Shown here: positions 9,473 through 20,800 of the stretch, piece by piece
Numbering within the stretch: position 1 is the stretch's first letter
Layout: each line of letters opens with the position of its first letter
Assembly (NCBI RefSeq): GCF_004210375.1
Contig: NC_134825.1
Coordinates: 66,021,558-66,085,557, forward strand
Length of the DNA: 64,000 nucleotides
Reading direction: 5' to 3'
Source: Tachypleus tridentatus
Lineage: Eukaryota > Arthropoda > Merostomata > Xiphosura > Limulidae
Made by a program: the position numbers and the translations under genes
Notes under the pieces: generated by a model
Seen by the model: the letters and a program-made list of their open reading frames with translations, nothing else
Told to the model about the DNA's origin: nothing
The model's database searches: none

Positions 9473-11386
9473 GTGTGTTTGCAAACAGTTTTACGCTGTG
9501 ATTATGTGCATTTATTATACAGAGGCACTGAGAGTTTACAGCTCTTAATTTCTAGAAGAATAGTAGGAACCGTCCCCTGTTGACAGAATTTTGGTTTTGG
9601 AAGTTAACAATTTAAACGTTACTAGACTACTATTTGATATGATGCTAGAGTATGGTTACCAGACGTCCTGGAAAAACTGAGACAATCCCAGTTTTAATAC
9701 TTATTTTTCTTGTCCTGATCACAAAGAGTAAACGTATTAAATTGTCCCGTTTTCTTTTCGCCTCATTGTGAGTTTGAAATGCACATTTTGACATATACGT
9801 AGCTACCGGAACTAAGATTTGAAGACCTGCTCAGCCGCAAAGAATATAACAAAGAAGCGCATCAGTAAATTTTGGTTACCTGTGATTTTAAAACGCGAGT
9901 ACTTAATAAGTGTGAAAGGTTTGTTACTGTATTTTAAACATTTTCAGAGCTGATAAATGCCATTTCATAAGAAAATAAAATGAAAAAGACGGATGTAATG
10001 TAATGGGTTGTTTTAATTACATGTCGGTAGGAAATGCAACCGAAGCAGTTTTAAAATTAGGTTTTGGATATTAGAGATTCAGTAGAAATTAACCACTGTG
10101 CATTCATGTAAACAAAGATATTACCATAAGGCGTAAGCTCTAACAATCTGTTTGTATTGCAATAACATTTAAAATGCACAGGTATAACTCTACAGTTCTA
10201 AATGATTGAGTGAATTACTTAATTAAAGCAACTGGTAATTTGGGCTATTCCATTCCTCACTGAAATCCTTCACACCAACGGCATAGGTAGAGGAACCAGG
10301 GGGTAAGTAGCGATAACATCTCCAGGTTTGCGCCCAGTTAAAGCAAGTTAATACGTATTTATAATTTTAAGACTGCTATACGTTACATTTCGTCCGTTAC
10401 CATATATGTTTTGAATGCTATAAATATCACATTTTCTGGGGACCATACCGCCCCGCACTATGGCCTCTTTAGGTAAGTTTTGTTTCCTCTGCCTATTAGC
10501 GTACAGCAGTAACCACGCTTTTCATAGCACGTCGTAAAACGCTTAATGGGCTATCCAACCATAAATACAGCTTAAATATCTCTCCGTCACTTTCTAACCT
10601 GGAGGCAAAAGTCGCCGAGAAGATTGGAAACAGGTCATAGTTCTATCTTTGCCCTTTCTGGTGTACTGTGTGTCTATCTCTTTTGTTCGATACTGACCAT
10701 ATTTAGTATGTGACAATACAAAAGAACGAAACCGTCAGACAACGATTGTGAAGATATAATAAAGCCTTTTGGATGCTTATCGCAACGTCAGTGCCAAATG
10801 CGCGTCACACACATACTGTTATTACAAAGTAATCAGTGACACAGCGATTAATCTGGTATTAGGTTTGTTACACTATAAGCAGAGTGATCACGTGGAATTT
10901 TACTAGGTATTTTTGTAGATTTTGTAGCTATCACAATCATATCCAGTTTATAGATAATCAGAAAACTAGGTAGGACTGAATACTGAATTCGAAGAAGGAA
11001 CCAAACAAAAGAGGGATGGAAGGGAACATGATGATCAGATAACAGACTGAGCCGACTCGACTGTAAAAGGAGAATAAAAATTCCTGCATTACTGACCATA
11101 CTGTAATAAGTGTCTATCGAAAGCTTAATGTTTGAATAGAATCTCAGCTTCCATCATTGTATAATTCCTTTAGATAGCTTTAGAATACAACTATTTCACA
11201 ATATATATTATCATTTTACGACTGGAAATTCTAACCCTATTTATTTTGCCAGTTTTGCTGTTACAGAGCACTCATGGCCCAAAGTGCGTAGCATGGTTTT
11301 GTTGCAACAGGATGTAAACCATGAACCTTCAACTTTACAGTCTAGGCACACTAAGAACTCCTCATGCCTGGTTCGAATGTAAATAG
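9473..11386. other. Gene-free sequence, possible DNA-transposon end
   Basis: No gene recognised. Positions 9652-9775 (ggttaccagacgtcctgg, then several GTCCTG/GTCCCG-type repeats such as acaatcccag and ttgtcccgtt) resemble the terminal part of non-autonomous DNA transposons seen in other animal genomes. I found no matching opposite end. The remainder is AT-rich with short spurious frames (10848-11099). Confidence 0.35.
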
Positions 11387-11456
11387 TTGCTTGTTTTTCA
11401 AATTCGCGTAGAGATATTTGAGAACTATCTGCGCTAAACGTCCCTAGTTTATAAAT
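11387..11456 (-). mobile_element. Short family-1 SINE tail fragment
   Basis: Only the tail is present in reverse orientation: the complement of GCGCAGATAG and GGGACG blocks (plus-strand ctatctgcgctaaacgtccc) preceded by a caaattcgcg block. It stops before the central domain. Confidence 0.65.
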
Positions 11457-11652
11457 GGCAAAATAATAAAAAACTGTTCATTTAAAAATAGGAATAGGGA
11501 TCGTTAAAAAAGTACAAAAGTAAGTAAAATCAAAATGCAAATATTATGTTTTCGAGTCTATGAATATAGACTGAAAAAACGTCAACATACTAGACCAGAA
11601 ATACTGTATTCATTATTTTACCAAGCTACAATTCTCTATTTTGACATCATGT

Positions 11653-11873
11653 TGGCCCGAACCGGCCAGGAGTTTAGGGCGCTCGACCCACAATCTGAGG
11701 GTAGCGGGTTCCAGTTCCTGTCCTATGAAAAATGCTCGCCCGAGCGTTATGTGTTGGTATATCCCACTATTTGTTGGTAAAAGAATAGTCCAAGAGTTTG
11801 CAGTGGTTGGTGATGATTAGTTGCCTTCCCTCTAGTCTTACACTGATAAATTAGCTTTGCTCGAAATTAAAAT
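11653..11873 (+). mobile_element. Family-1 SINE with a deleted tail
   Basis: Head (ggcccgaaccggccagg), altered B box (gggttccagttcc), central domain and the ccctctagtcttacactg block are present in order. The segment between taaattag and agctttgctcgaaatt is deleted, so the copy is about 50 bp short. Confidence 0.8.
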
Positions 11874-12230
11874 AAAAAAATAAAAAATAGAAATTTCGTG
11901 TTTACATTACTTATCAATTTTAGTAGAATCAAAATAGGGATTTGTAGCTTGAGAAAATAATGTAGGCCTTTAGTTTGCTTATTTTCTTTTTACAGTCTCT
12001 AGTTGTATGAATTTAATATATTTAATATAATATTTGTATTTTGATTAAACTTGTTTTACTACTTTTTAACGACCCCTATTTCTCTTTTTAAATTGACAAT
12101 TAGTGCCTGAGGTTTCGTATAAACATACAGTTAACGAGCGTTAAGTACAAAGGAAGCTGCTCACAACAACATACTATTATGTATTTATAGTCACGTAAAT
12201 GAACTTTCAGCGAGAAATATTCAACATTTT
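11874..12230. other. AT-rich spacer, nothing recognised
   Basis: Sequence between a SINE and a minisatellite. No open frame, splice-site pair or repeat family could be supported. Confidence 0.5.
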
Positions 12231-12590
12231 TTTAATAGGTCATGTTGCCTATAGTATATATTTAATAGGTCATGTTGCCTATAGTATATATTTGATAGGT
12301 CATGTTGCCTATAGTATATATTTAATAGGTCATGTTGCCTATACTATATATTTAATAGGTCATGTTGCCTATAATATATATTTAATAGGTCATGTTGCCT
12401 ATAATATATATTTAATAGGTCATGTTGCCTATACTATATATTTAATAGATCATGTTGCCTATAATATATATTTAATATGCTATGTTGCCTATAGTATATA
12501 TTTAATAGGTTATGTTGCCTATAATATATATTTAATAGGTTATGTTGCCTATAGTATATATTTAATAGGTTATGTTGCCTATAGTATATA
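12231..12590. repeat. 30-bp minisatellite, exactly 12 copies
   Basis: Twelve head-to-tail units of exactly 30 bp (tttaataggtcatgttgcc plus tatagtatata), with the last copies drifting from ggtcatg to ggttatg. The even unit length and absence of stops in one frame create a 132-codon plus-strand frame (12199-12597) with a 10-residue hydrophobic period. I see no gene context to support translation. Confidence 0.95.
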
Positions 12591-13124
12591 TTTCTAGATT
12601 TTGGTGCAAAATACTCAGTCGACTTTTTTTGTAAACAAAAACACGAATAATATTAACAATAAAATAACAGTAAAATAAACACTGACAATTTCAGTCAAGT
12701 ACGAAAAGAAAATAAACCATCACTCACAAGAGTAGAAAAAAACTACTATGGTCATTGTCTAGTGTAAGAAAACTCACTGAAATAGTCGCAGAACACCACA
12801 TATAGACAAAGTAAAACAGCGAACCCGAGAAGTGATGAATCCTCAACGTGGCAGTTTCCAATTAATGCACATTAGTAAATCACGGATTTTTTTCAATGGC
12901 AGAAAGTGAAGGGCTCAGAGAAGTTCTTCAGGACGAAAAAAAAACAAACCAAGATACACCTAGTTAAGACCCTAGTGGCACAGAGGTATTCCTTGTTAGA
13001 CTTCAGTGCTCAAATGGCTTTAACGAGAAACTTGGTCAGTTGCATTGAAAATTAAATCAAATCTCTCCTTCTTCTTCAAAAGTCAAGATTAAAATAGTCC
13101 TATGACCTGTACATAAGGTTTTAG
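12591..13124. other. Gene-free AT-rich sequence
   Basis: No gene recognised. Positions about 12963-13030 (ccctagtggcacagaggta and following) resemble a diverged tRNA-like head of a family-2 SINE, but the tail is missing, so I do not list it separately. Confidence 0.4.
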
Positions 13125-13625
13125 TAGGTTCGTCCAAGTTGTTATGTATTATAATTTGTCTCTGACGAGTCTGCGATTTATTATGTTACGTGTACTAGGT
13201 ATTAGGATTTCAAATTTAGAAGTTAATTAAATGTTAATATGTATCAAATTTATTTTATTTGCCAACAAGATTGATACACACAATTTTCTTTTTTCACCCA
13301 AATTTATTTTAATATACAAACAAAAAATACAATTTATAATAACGTTATTACTTACAGTTATTACAAACGATGGTTTACATACGAGAGTTTTAGAAATTTT
13401 CAAATAATACTGAGTTTTATATCCGATCTAGAACTGAATATTTTAGCAACGATCTAGATTCACGACGAATAAATTATTTCTAAATTGATATTGTCACATC
13501 TCACTCAAGCTTGCTGGTTCGTTTGGCCTAACGCACTTGCAGGCTGACTTATTTAGGCGAAGATATATAATGTCCTCATAAAAATAATAACGTCGAAGTA
13601 ACTCACTGAAGTTGAATGGTTTATC
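13125..13625 (+). repeat. Unnamed interspersed repeat A, copy 1
   Basis: This stretch aligns over about 500 bp to the reverse complement of 41620-42120. Shared words include gttaatatgtatcaa, gccaacaagattgat, ttttaatatacaaaca, acaatttataataa, gaactgaatatttta and taatgtcct. The alignment carries gaps and substitutions throughout, so the copies are old. It has no coding capacity that I can see, and I cannot name the family. Its length would suit a solo LTR or a non-autonomous DNA element. Confidence 0.7.
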
Positions 13626-14228
13626 ATGTTCTAAACCTATAAAAGTCTCTGGTCAAATTCTTTAGTTTTCAGATTAATTAAAGCTTCCAAGGCCTATAGC
13701 ACACTGAGTGTAGCTGACTAATAATAATCTTCTTCTGTCTTTCGGCTAACCGTTTTTATACGACTCACACGAGTTTCTAAAACTTTCAACAATGTTCAAA
13801 AACGCGCCAAATACTGTTGATTCTTACTCTCATGAAACTCTTACAAATTTCGAGAACAGGCGGGACTTGTGCGATACACAGTCAAGAATATACGTCACAT
13901 GCAAAAAAGAAAACTATACTGAAAAAAGTGCAGGTATTAAAATAAACTATAACGGTAAATTTGTTACGAGGTTTAAATAAAATATTCATTACCTTTTTTT
14001 CTGTAAAACAAGAATAATATGAAGAAGAAATGGATGAATTTTGATTTTTTTCTAACAATTGAAAAATATTTTTTGTTATAATTAATATTTTCAGCCATTG
14101 TAATAGAAGGTATGAAGAATAAATCTGCTTTATAAGATGGTTTTTGCTAGTATGTTCTACTAGAATTCTTGTGAAAATTCCAGGGCGATCTTTATTATGA
14201 ACTATTATGGTTCGTGATAAACTAGAAG
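13626..14228. other. Gene-free sequence with one unassigned short frame
   Basis: A 62-codon open frame (13792-13980) directly follows repeat A. It is rich in N, T and K with no recognisable domain or splice sites. It may be part of the same unidentified element or chance. Confidence 0.35.
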
Positions 14229-14400
14229 AAAGGCAGTTAGTGAACCTTTACTATTGTCAACTCTTTATAGTGGCATTAACTGAACTTATAGCGTTCCCCT
14301 CCCCAGTATATGAAAAGGCGAGTAATGTCTGTGATGGGATTCGAACCTATTACTCACAGAATGCGAGCAAGCGCACTAAACACTAGACTATGCCCGACCT
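14229..14400 (-). mobile_element. Highly diverged family-1 SINE remnant
   Basis: The order of diverged blocks fits the family in reverse orientation: agaaggcagttagt, an altered central part, gcgttcccctcc, gaaaaggcgag, the B-box complement gggattcgaacc (about 14337), and a head ending tatgcccgacc. Many substitutions. Confidence 0.65.
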
Positions 14401-15259
14401 TTTTTTTAATAGGGGCGGTACATTGATCTCATACAAGTGAACACAGAAAAATACTTTCAAGAAGATGAACCTTGTCCTAAATCGACAGAAAATGCCACGT
14501 AATAGCACTAGTTAGTTTTCAACGGAAGAATAATAAATGTCATCTTAGGAATGAGTGATGGTCGACTGAACATTTGCAGCAACCATCGACGTCAAGAGAA
14601 AGTTCTCACTGCCTATAATAGTATAGTCAACCTACCAACTATAATAACAGTGAAAGAAGGCTTAAATACTTGTCGAAAGGCACGTGCCGGCGGTCGTAAA
14701 TTTTGACTGGGACTTTCTAGTTCCGAGGCACCACCCGCAGTTCCTTCCAAGAACTGACAGAATTATATCTGGTATGGTATATTTCTAAAACAATCAGCTA
14801 TAGCCGACTCTATGGCCGAATAGCACACTGCAAACAAACAGTTGGTCTTCTAAAATTTGGCGTTGCACTTCAGTGCTAAATAAATTAAGTGAAAAACTAA
14901 TTCAGCATGGCTTAACACTAAACACAACTAACCTTTAAAGAATTCTGAAGTTTGTCGGTCAGTTAGTACACTTTATGTACTAACCCGATTGCTTTCTGCT
15001 TAAGTTTTTTTTTTAAATTCATATATTATATTCATTTATATGTGTGTATGTGTGTGTTTGTAAATACGACTTAAAGTGTTGTCATTCAAAACAACAAACA
15101 AATAAGTAGCTATTTTTAAAAATTGATACTCATTTGTTTACAAGCTCAAAACTATATTTAAAATCAAACGAGAAAATCATAACTGCAAAATTAATACAGT
15201 GTACACACCGCATTTTCAGTTATGTGTACAACTACACAAAAACATGCTTTTCTAAACCT
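14401..15259. other. Gene-free sequence, nothing recognised
   Basis: No gene or repeat family supported. A short TG-rich stretch lies at about 15040-15058. The last nine bases (tctaaacct, 15251-15259) are the left target-site duplication of the next SINE. Confidence 0.45.
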
Positions 15260-15537
15260 TAGCATGGCCAGGTGGTTAGGGCACTCGACTCGTAATCCGA
15301 GGGTCACGGGTTTGAATCCTCGTCACACCAAACATGCTCGCCCTTTCAGCCGTGGAGGCGTTATAACGCGACGGTCAATCCCACTATTCGTTGGTGAAAG
15401 AGTAGCCCAAGAGTTGGCGGCGGGTAGTGATGACTAGCTGTTTTCCCGCTACTCTTACACTGCTAAATTAGGGACGGCTAGCGCAGATAGCCCTCGTGTA
15501 GCCTTGCGCGAAATTTAAAAAACAAACAAATAAACAA
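15260..15537 (+). mobile_element. tRNA-derived SINE (family 1), full length
   Basis: Head starting tagcatggccaggtgg, B box gggtttgaatcc, central domain, and tail gcgcagatagccctcgtgta followed by a cttgcgcgaaattt block and an aaacaaac-type end. It is bounded by a perfect 9-bp duplication tctaaacct (15251-15259 and 15538-15546). The 71-codon frame at 15222-15437 runs through it and is not a gene. Confidence 0.92.
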
Positions 15538-15580
15538 TCTAAACCTAAAAATATTTAAGAATATTTCTCAGAAGCTAAAA

Positions 15581-15695
15581 GTCCCTCGCTGGTACAGCAG
15601 TAAGTATACAGATTTACAATGCTAAAATCAGGGGTTCGATTCTCCTCGATGGACTCAGCAGATAGCCCGATGTGGCTTTGCTATAAGAAAAAAAA
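15581..15695 (+). mobile_element. tRNA-derived SINE (family 2), forward orientation
   Basis: Head ccctcgctggtacagcagta, B-box-like ggggttcgattctcc, junction ctcagcagatagcccgatg, and the start of the tail (tggctttgctataag) followed by poly-A and an (ac)n run to about 15720. Confidence 0.72.
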
Positions 15696-16383
15696 AACAC
15701 GCACACACACACACACACAGAAGCTAAAATACAGACAAACGAACTAAAATTCAAATTCTACAGTCCAATGGGAACCTTTTGAAGAACCAGTATTCCATTG
15801 CTGTTTTTGTAATTGTTTATATTCTTTAATCTACAGTTTGCTGAACAAACCCTACATTACAATTGTGTTTATATTTCTCAGCTCATAATTTACTAATCTA
15901 GTTCTACACGGCAACTATGTTAATGTTTCTATATCCATAGTTTACTAAGCTACTCCAATCATGTTTATCCTTGGCTGTACTACTAATATAGCGACTGTGT
16001 TCATATTTCTTGGTGATAGTTGATTTTAAACTACCCTAGCACTGCGACTCAATCTATACTCTATGGTCTATATAGCTTCTGTAAGTTATACCCAAACCAT
16101 AATATTTGATGCATGCTATAACCGGTTATTTCTCTAGCTCCCATACTTCCTGAGCCACAGGGTTTTGAAATTATCCGTGTAATTACTACTTGATTTTTAG
16201 TGTTTATTGACAACCACTGGGTTGCTGTATAGAGTTGGCACACTATTTCATCATCAAAAATGTGTTAACAAAGTTCTTTGAGGTTATTTTGCCAGTTTTA
16301 TTTTATGCTTCATATATATAAATATATAGGCTGTTCAAAGGAACCCGTTTTGCTAGTTAGCTCTTTTTACCTCCCTATAGTAT
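15696..16383. other. (CA)n microsatellite and gene-free sequence
   Basis: Starts with an (ac)n microsatellite (about 15697-15719). The rest is unremarkable AT-rich sequence containing irregular repeats of a short motif around tttactaa (about 15888, 15942), with no gene recognised. Confidence 0.5.
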
Positions 16384-16648
16384 GTATGGCCAGGTGAGTT
16401 AAGGCGTTCGACTCGTAATCTGAGGATCGCGGGTTCGAATCCCCGTCGCACCAAACATGCTCACGCTTTCAGCTGTGGAGGCGTTATAATGTTATGGTCA
16501 ATCCCACTATACGTTGGCAAACGAGTAGCTCAAGAGGTGGCGGTGGGTGGTGTTGATTAGCTGCCTTTTCCCTAGTCTTACACTGCTAAATTAGGGACGG
16601 CTAGCGCAGATAGTCCTCGAGTAACTTTGCGCGAAATTCAAAACAAAA
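16384..16648 (+). mobile_element. tRNA-derived SINE (family 1), forward orientation
   Basis: Head gtatggccaggtgagttaag, anticodon-arm block ctcgtaatctgag, B box gggttcgaatcccc (about 16430-16443), full central domain and tail gcgcgaaattcaaaac. A short tagtat match on both sides may be a residual target-site duplication. Confidence 0.88.
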
Positions 16649-17763
16649 AAACCTTTAGTATATTGCAACTGTGAAGTACTAATACTATAAGGTTCCTGTT
16701 AGGCTTAGGATGTTGGAATACTTGTTAAAATGCATATATTCTTTATAAATCTATGTGTGATAAAATAGGCGACAGGATACTTACTCTCTGACTTGCAGGG
16801 TAAGAAAACATCTGCACTTCTTGACCTAAATGACGTACATATAACATTCCCCTAATCACAATAATCTCTAAGCTTACAAACAAATTAGTTGTTCAGTTGT
16901 TAGTCTTGTAACGCACTCTGTGTAGAATACGACATTCTATTTGTTGTAATCTAAACCACCAAGTTAGTAGTCCTTCATTTTGTTATTATATAGTGTTTGT
17001 CTGTCTTGAAGCTTTCCTGTTAGATTTTATCCCTTAATTGTGGCTTGATGAAATTAGATTTGAAAAACGTAAATAAATATATTCACATTTTTACTTTATC
17101 AACTGTGTAGGTGGCCTTTGTGAGAGTGATTTACACTGAAAGCGGCTATAATGAATTAAAACTGACAAAACTAAACTGACCACATAGAACATTAGCATGG
17201 ACGGGAAACTATTTTTATCAAGCTTGAAAAATATGGATACAAAGAATGATTAGCCGTTTTAATTTTCAATTTGCTGTAATGAAATACTTGCTTTTGCTAG
17301 CATGTAAAGTAACAGACCAGATACCGGGGTAATTCACTCCACCCTCCACGACCGAGGATTATACTAATTCTTCAATATAGATAAGATAATGTTTGCGTGA
17401 AGGTTGGTAGGAATATATGAAGGAAACGTAAAGGTGTTAAAATGGGTGACGGTAAAGTATGATGTTGATTTGTAGAACAGCCGTAGGGTGCATTAACGCT
17501 GTTGCACTCGAACAGCGCGAGACCCATTTCCTTAGAGAACAGGTTACTTGTCAGGACAGAAACGTCAGCTGTGTCCATCCAGTAATCATTTGATCACCGG
17601 TCACTCACGATAGGTGGACCTTCCAGAAGTTACTGGACAAGGATATTGAACAAAGAAACTTTAAAGTAACAAAGTAGTGACAACATAATAAAACGCTGAT
17701 GTCTGGGGCCTAAAGTTGCGAGAACACATCCAACCTGTCCTGGAAGCATTGACATATATCAAT
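16649..17763 (+). promoter_or_regulatory. Upstream region and probable 5' UTR of the HES gene
   Basis: Non-coding sequence between a SINE and the HES start codon. From about 17130 on it looks less repetitive and a little less AT-rich than the sequence to its left, as expected for a promoter and 5' UTR. An in-frame stop (TAA, 17689-17691) precedes the ATG with no other ATG between, which supports the chosen start. I looked for and did not find a convincing Su(H)/CSL site or TATA box, so no transcription start is proposed. Confidence 0.4.
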
Positions 17764-17811
17764 ATGGCAGATTCACAAAGCCTGGTAGAAGCTCGTCAAG
17801 AACGTCGAAAA
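17764..17811 (+). CDS. HES gene, coding exon 1
   Basis: Sixteen codons from ATG to CGA AAA, followed by donor gtgagt. It encodes the short N-terminus MADSQSLVEARQERRK and stops just before the basic region, the same place as the first intron in HES1. It is the first ATG after the in-frame stop at 17689. Confidence 0.88.
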
Positions 17812-20800
17812 GTGAGTTATATTTTATGCTAGTTATATGTAAAAAAAAAAATCCGCTTTTGTTTATTAAAAAATTATTTACAATTATCTGATAAATCCAT
17901 ATACCAGCAACATCTGTCGAAATATTTCACAGGTAGATTCCTACAAGAAGCTTGTTATGAAAAGTGTGGAATCATTATACTTTAATTTCAGTAATTATAT
18001 TAGATGGAGTAATATTTTTAACACAGCTGTTAATCTTCAAATATTATGGGTTAGCCTGACTCACTGTTGAGGTTCAAATAGGTTACTTTTTATATAGATC
18101 CGTATGGTAAGCTTAATAGCCACAGGTAGAATTGTGAAGAGAATCCCGAAGAATATACTATCTAGTCTCTGGAATGTTAACTAACTACCTACTTTTTTCT
18201 TTTTTACCTAGGCGAGCAAAGCCAGACTTGAAAAACGAAGACGAGAAAGAATTAATCAAAGTTTTACGGAATTGAAAAATCTGCTAATTTTGTCAAACCC
18301 GTATAAAGTGTGTGAGGTAAACTGTGTAGAAATGTTTCTATTTTTTTATTTATCTTTTATATTAAGAATATTTATTCTGAAATATTCCGTTCCAAAACTT
18401 TGTCTACAGTTTTACTCTTTTCTCAGGCTAAAGCAAGATACAGTAAAAAATTACATCATAATTTTATGTATCCTTTAGACAAGTTACTCAGACATTTGTA
18501 TCAGCAACACGGGATATTAACCATACGTATGGTATAATACGGAACTTTAGCACAACAACATTTAAAAACCTTTTTTTTCTACAGAAGTCCGCACCTTACA
18601 GTAGTAAAAGAAAGGCCGAAATGTTGGAAAAATTAGTTATATACCTACGGAGCCTCCAGACAGAATATTATTCAGGTATGACCTTCTTGTATCTTTGATG
18701 CAGTTGACTTCACACAGCTTTATTTGTTCACTAACTGTGTGAGTACCGCTGTATAAACTATCTCTACGTGAGCAAGTTTGTACACAACAATTAAAAGGGG
18801 TTGCTTATGAATATCGAGTGTCTACCAGAATCAGCCAAATTTTCAAATCTCTCCTGTCGTAAAACACAGTGAAATCAGCACTTGATTTCAGAACTCTGAC
18901 GTCGGACCGAATGCTCGTTATATTTGAATAAATACCGAAACTGAGAGAATATTTTGTTTTATTTACGAATGTCCGAAGTTTTAAATGTTCCGGCATGGCC
19001 AGGTGGTTAAGGCACTCGACTCGTAATTCGCTGGTTAGAATCCCCGTCACACCAAACATGCTTGCTCTTTCAGTTATGGGGGCATTATACTGTGACGGTC
19101 AATCCCACTATTCGTTGGTAAAAGAGTAGCCCAAGAGTTGGCGGTGGGTGGTGATGACTAGCTGCCTTCCCTCTAGTCTTACACTGCTAAATTAAGGACG
19201 GCTAGCGCTGATAGCCCTCGAGTAGCTTTGCGCGAAATTCAAAACAAACAAAACTAATGACCATTTGTCTTAATCTACATACATCACTATCATCTATATC
19301 TCTTGTGTGTTTCATTCTGTGGACGGTTTGCTATAATTTTTGCTCATTAGCCTCTTTTATTGCTGTTAATTTACTTGGAAGTGAGCTTTTTGTGGAACGC
19401 AAGAATTCAGTAAAAGTACTTTTCTGCTGTTTCTTGAGAAGTAAAAGTTTCGATTTTTATACTGAGGTAATCTTCGTCGTCGTAGAGACCGAAACGCTAT
19501 TCTATCATTTCACTATCTCTCAACTAGCAATACGATTTAAAATTGTATCACTTTTTTTTAAATACGTTTTATAGAGTTAACTTGTTTTAGATAAAAAGTT
19601 ACTAATGTTAAATATATAAATAATCCAAATTTCTCAGGATCTTATGAACAAATTCTCATTTTGTGACCAGGAAAATAAACTTTCGTAACTGATTTCTTTA
19701 AAATTTGGATTTTCTCCAACAACGACGGTCCCTTTATAAACAGCAGCATAACTTTCACGAACTGAATGTATCATTATCACTGCCAATAACTTCCTCCGAG
19801 GCACGTTTGTTCTAGAGATCTAAACATTCTCTGTCAACCTCGAAGATAAGAGTCCCTGCAAACCCATTAGTCTTCCCAGATTAATAGCTCTTATTTTATC
19901 TTTTGACTAGGCCTGGCATGGCCAAGCGCGTAAGGCGTGCGACTCGTAATTCGCGGGTTCGCGCCCGCGTCGCGCTAAACATGCTCGCCCTTCCAGCCGT
20001 GGGGGTGTATAATGTGACGGTCAATCCCACTATTCGTTGGTAAAAGAGTAGCCCAAGAGTTGGCGGTGGGTGGTGATGACTAGCTGCCTTCCCTCTAGTC
20101 TTACACTGCTAAATTAGGGACGGCTAGCACAGATAGCCCTCGAGTAGCTTTGTGCGAAATTCCAAAAAACAAACAATTTATCTTTTGTTTCGCGACCCCT
20201 ACCTATATATATATAGTCCTAAACTTTATAATTCTTTAAGTTAAATTCATATTACTATAATCTTCATTTAGCTATTCAGTTAAACCTAATTTACTTATTC
20301 AAGGCGGCTTTCATTTTTAACACTCATTGCTAAACTCCTAGTTTTTCCTGTATGATTATTATGAATATAAAAATAATATATTTATTGATACTCCCCATAA
20401 ACATATTACTATTAGTAACATAAAAATTGTAAAAGATAAAGAAGACATGCCGCTGTGTCACTAGGGAAATAAATAGAGCAAATTGTAATTTTTGGTTTAT
20501 TTTTTTTTAATTATTCACTACTTATGATAAAGAAATTAATAGTACACAAACATTTAAAATTTGTTAGTCACAGAATAAATAATTTCGTTAAAGCTTGAAA
20601 ACTTCATTTTAAAACAAATTATTTTTTAGACTTTTTCATGCTGTTCCCAAACTGAATCGGTTAAATTTAGATTTATTTCCAGTTCACTGAAGACAACTGG
20701 TTATTATATTAAATCGATTACTTAATATTTTATTTGAAAGAATTAAAAAATAAATAGTTGAAACAATTATTGTACACATTGATCATTTGAGTATTTTAAT

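Noticed and set aside
10460-10472. Possible first exon: ATGGCCTCTTTAG followed by gtaagt
   Set aside because: A good donor after an ATG, but no partner exon could be identified downstream in any phase and there is no other support.
8717-12590. Short regular repeats as possible CRISPR arrays
   Set aside because: The units are contiguous without variable spacers, and the sequence is from an animal genome.
12199-12597. 132-codon plus-strand frame with a 10-residue repeat
   Set aside because: It is created by the 30-bp minisatellite, whose unit length is a multiple of three.
15260-15340. tRNA gene (well-formed A and B boxes)
   Set aside because: The same tRNA-like head is followed in every copy by the SINE body and tail, and the acceptor stem is not closed. 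These are SINE heads, not functional tRNA genes.
17130-17763. Su(H)/CSL binding site upstream of the HES gene
   Set aside because: I looked for GTGGGAA-type words on both strands in this interval and found none that was convincing.
18272-18478. 68-codon frame beginning inside HES exon 2
   Set aside because: It is exon 2 read through into its intron. The internal ATG-like start falls in helix 1, and the continuation is intronic.
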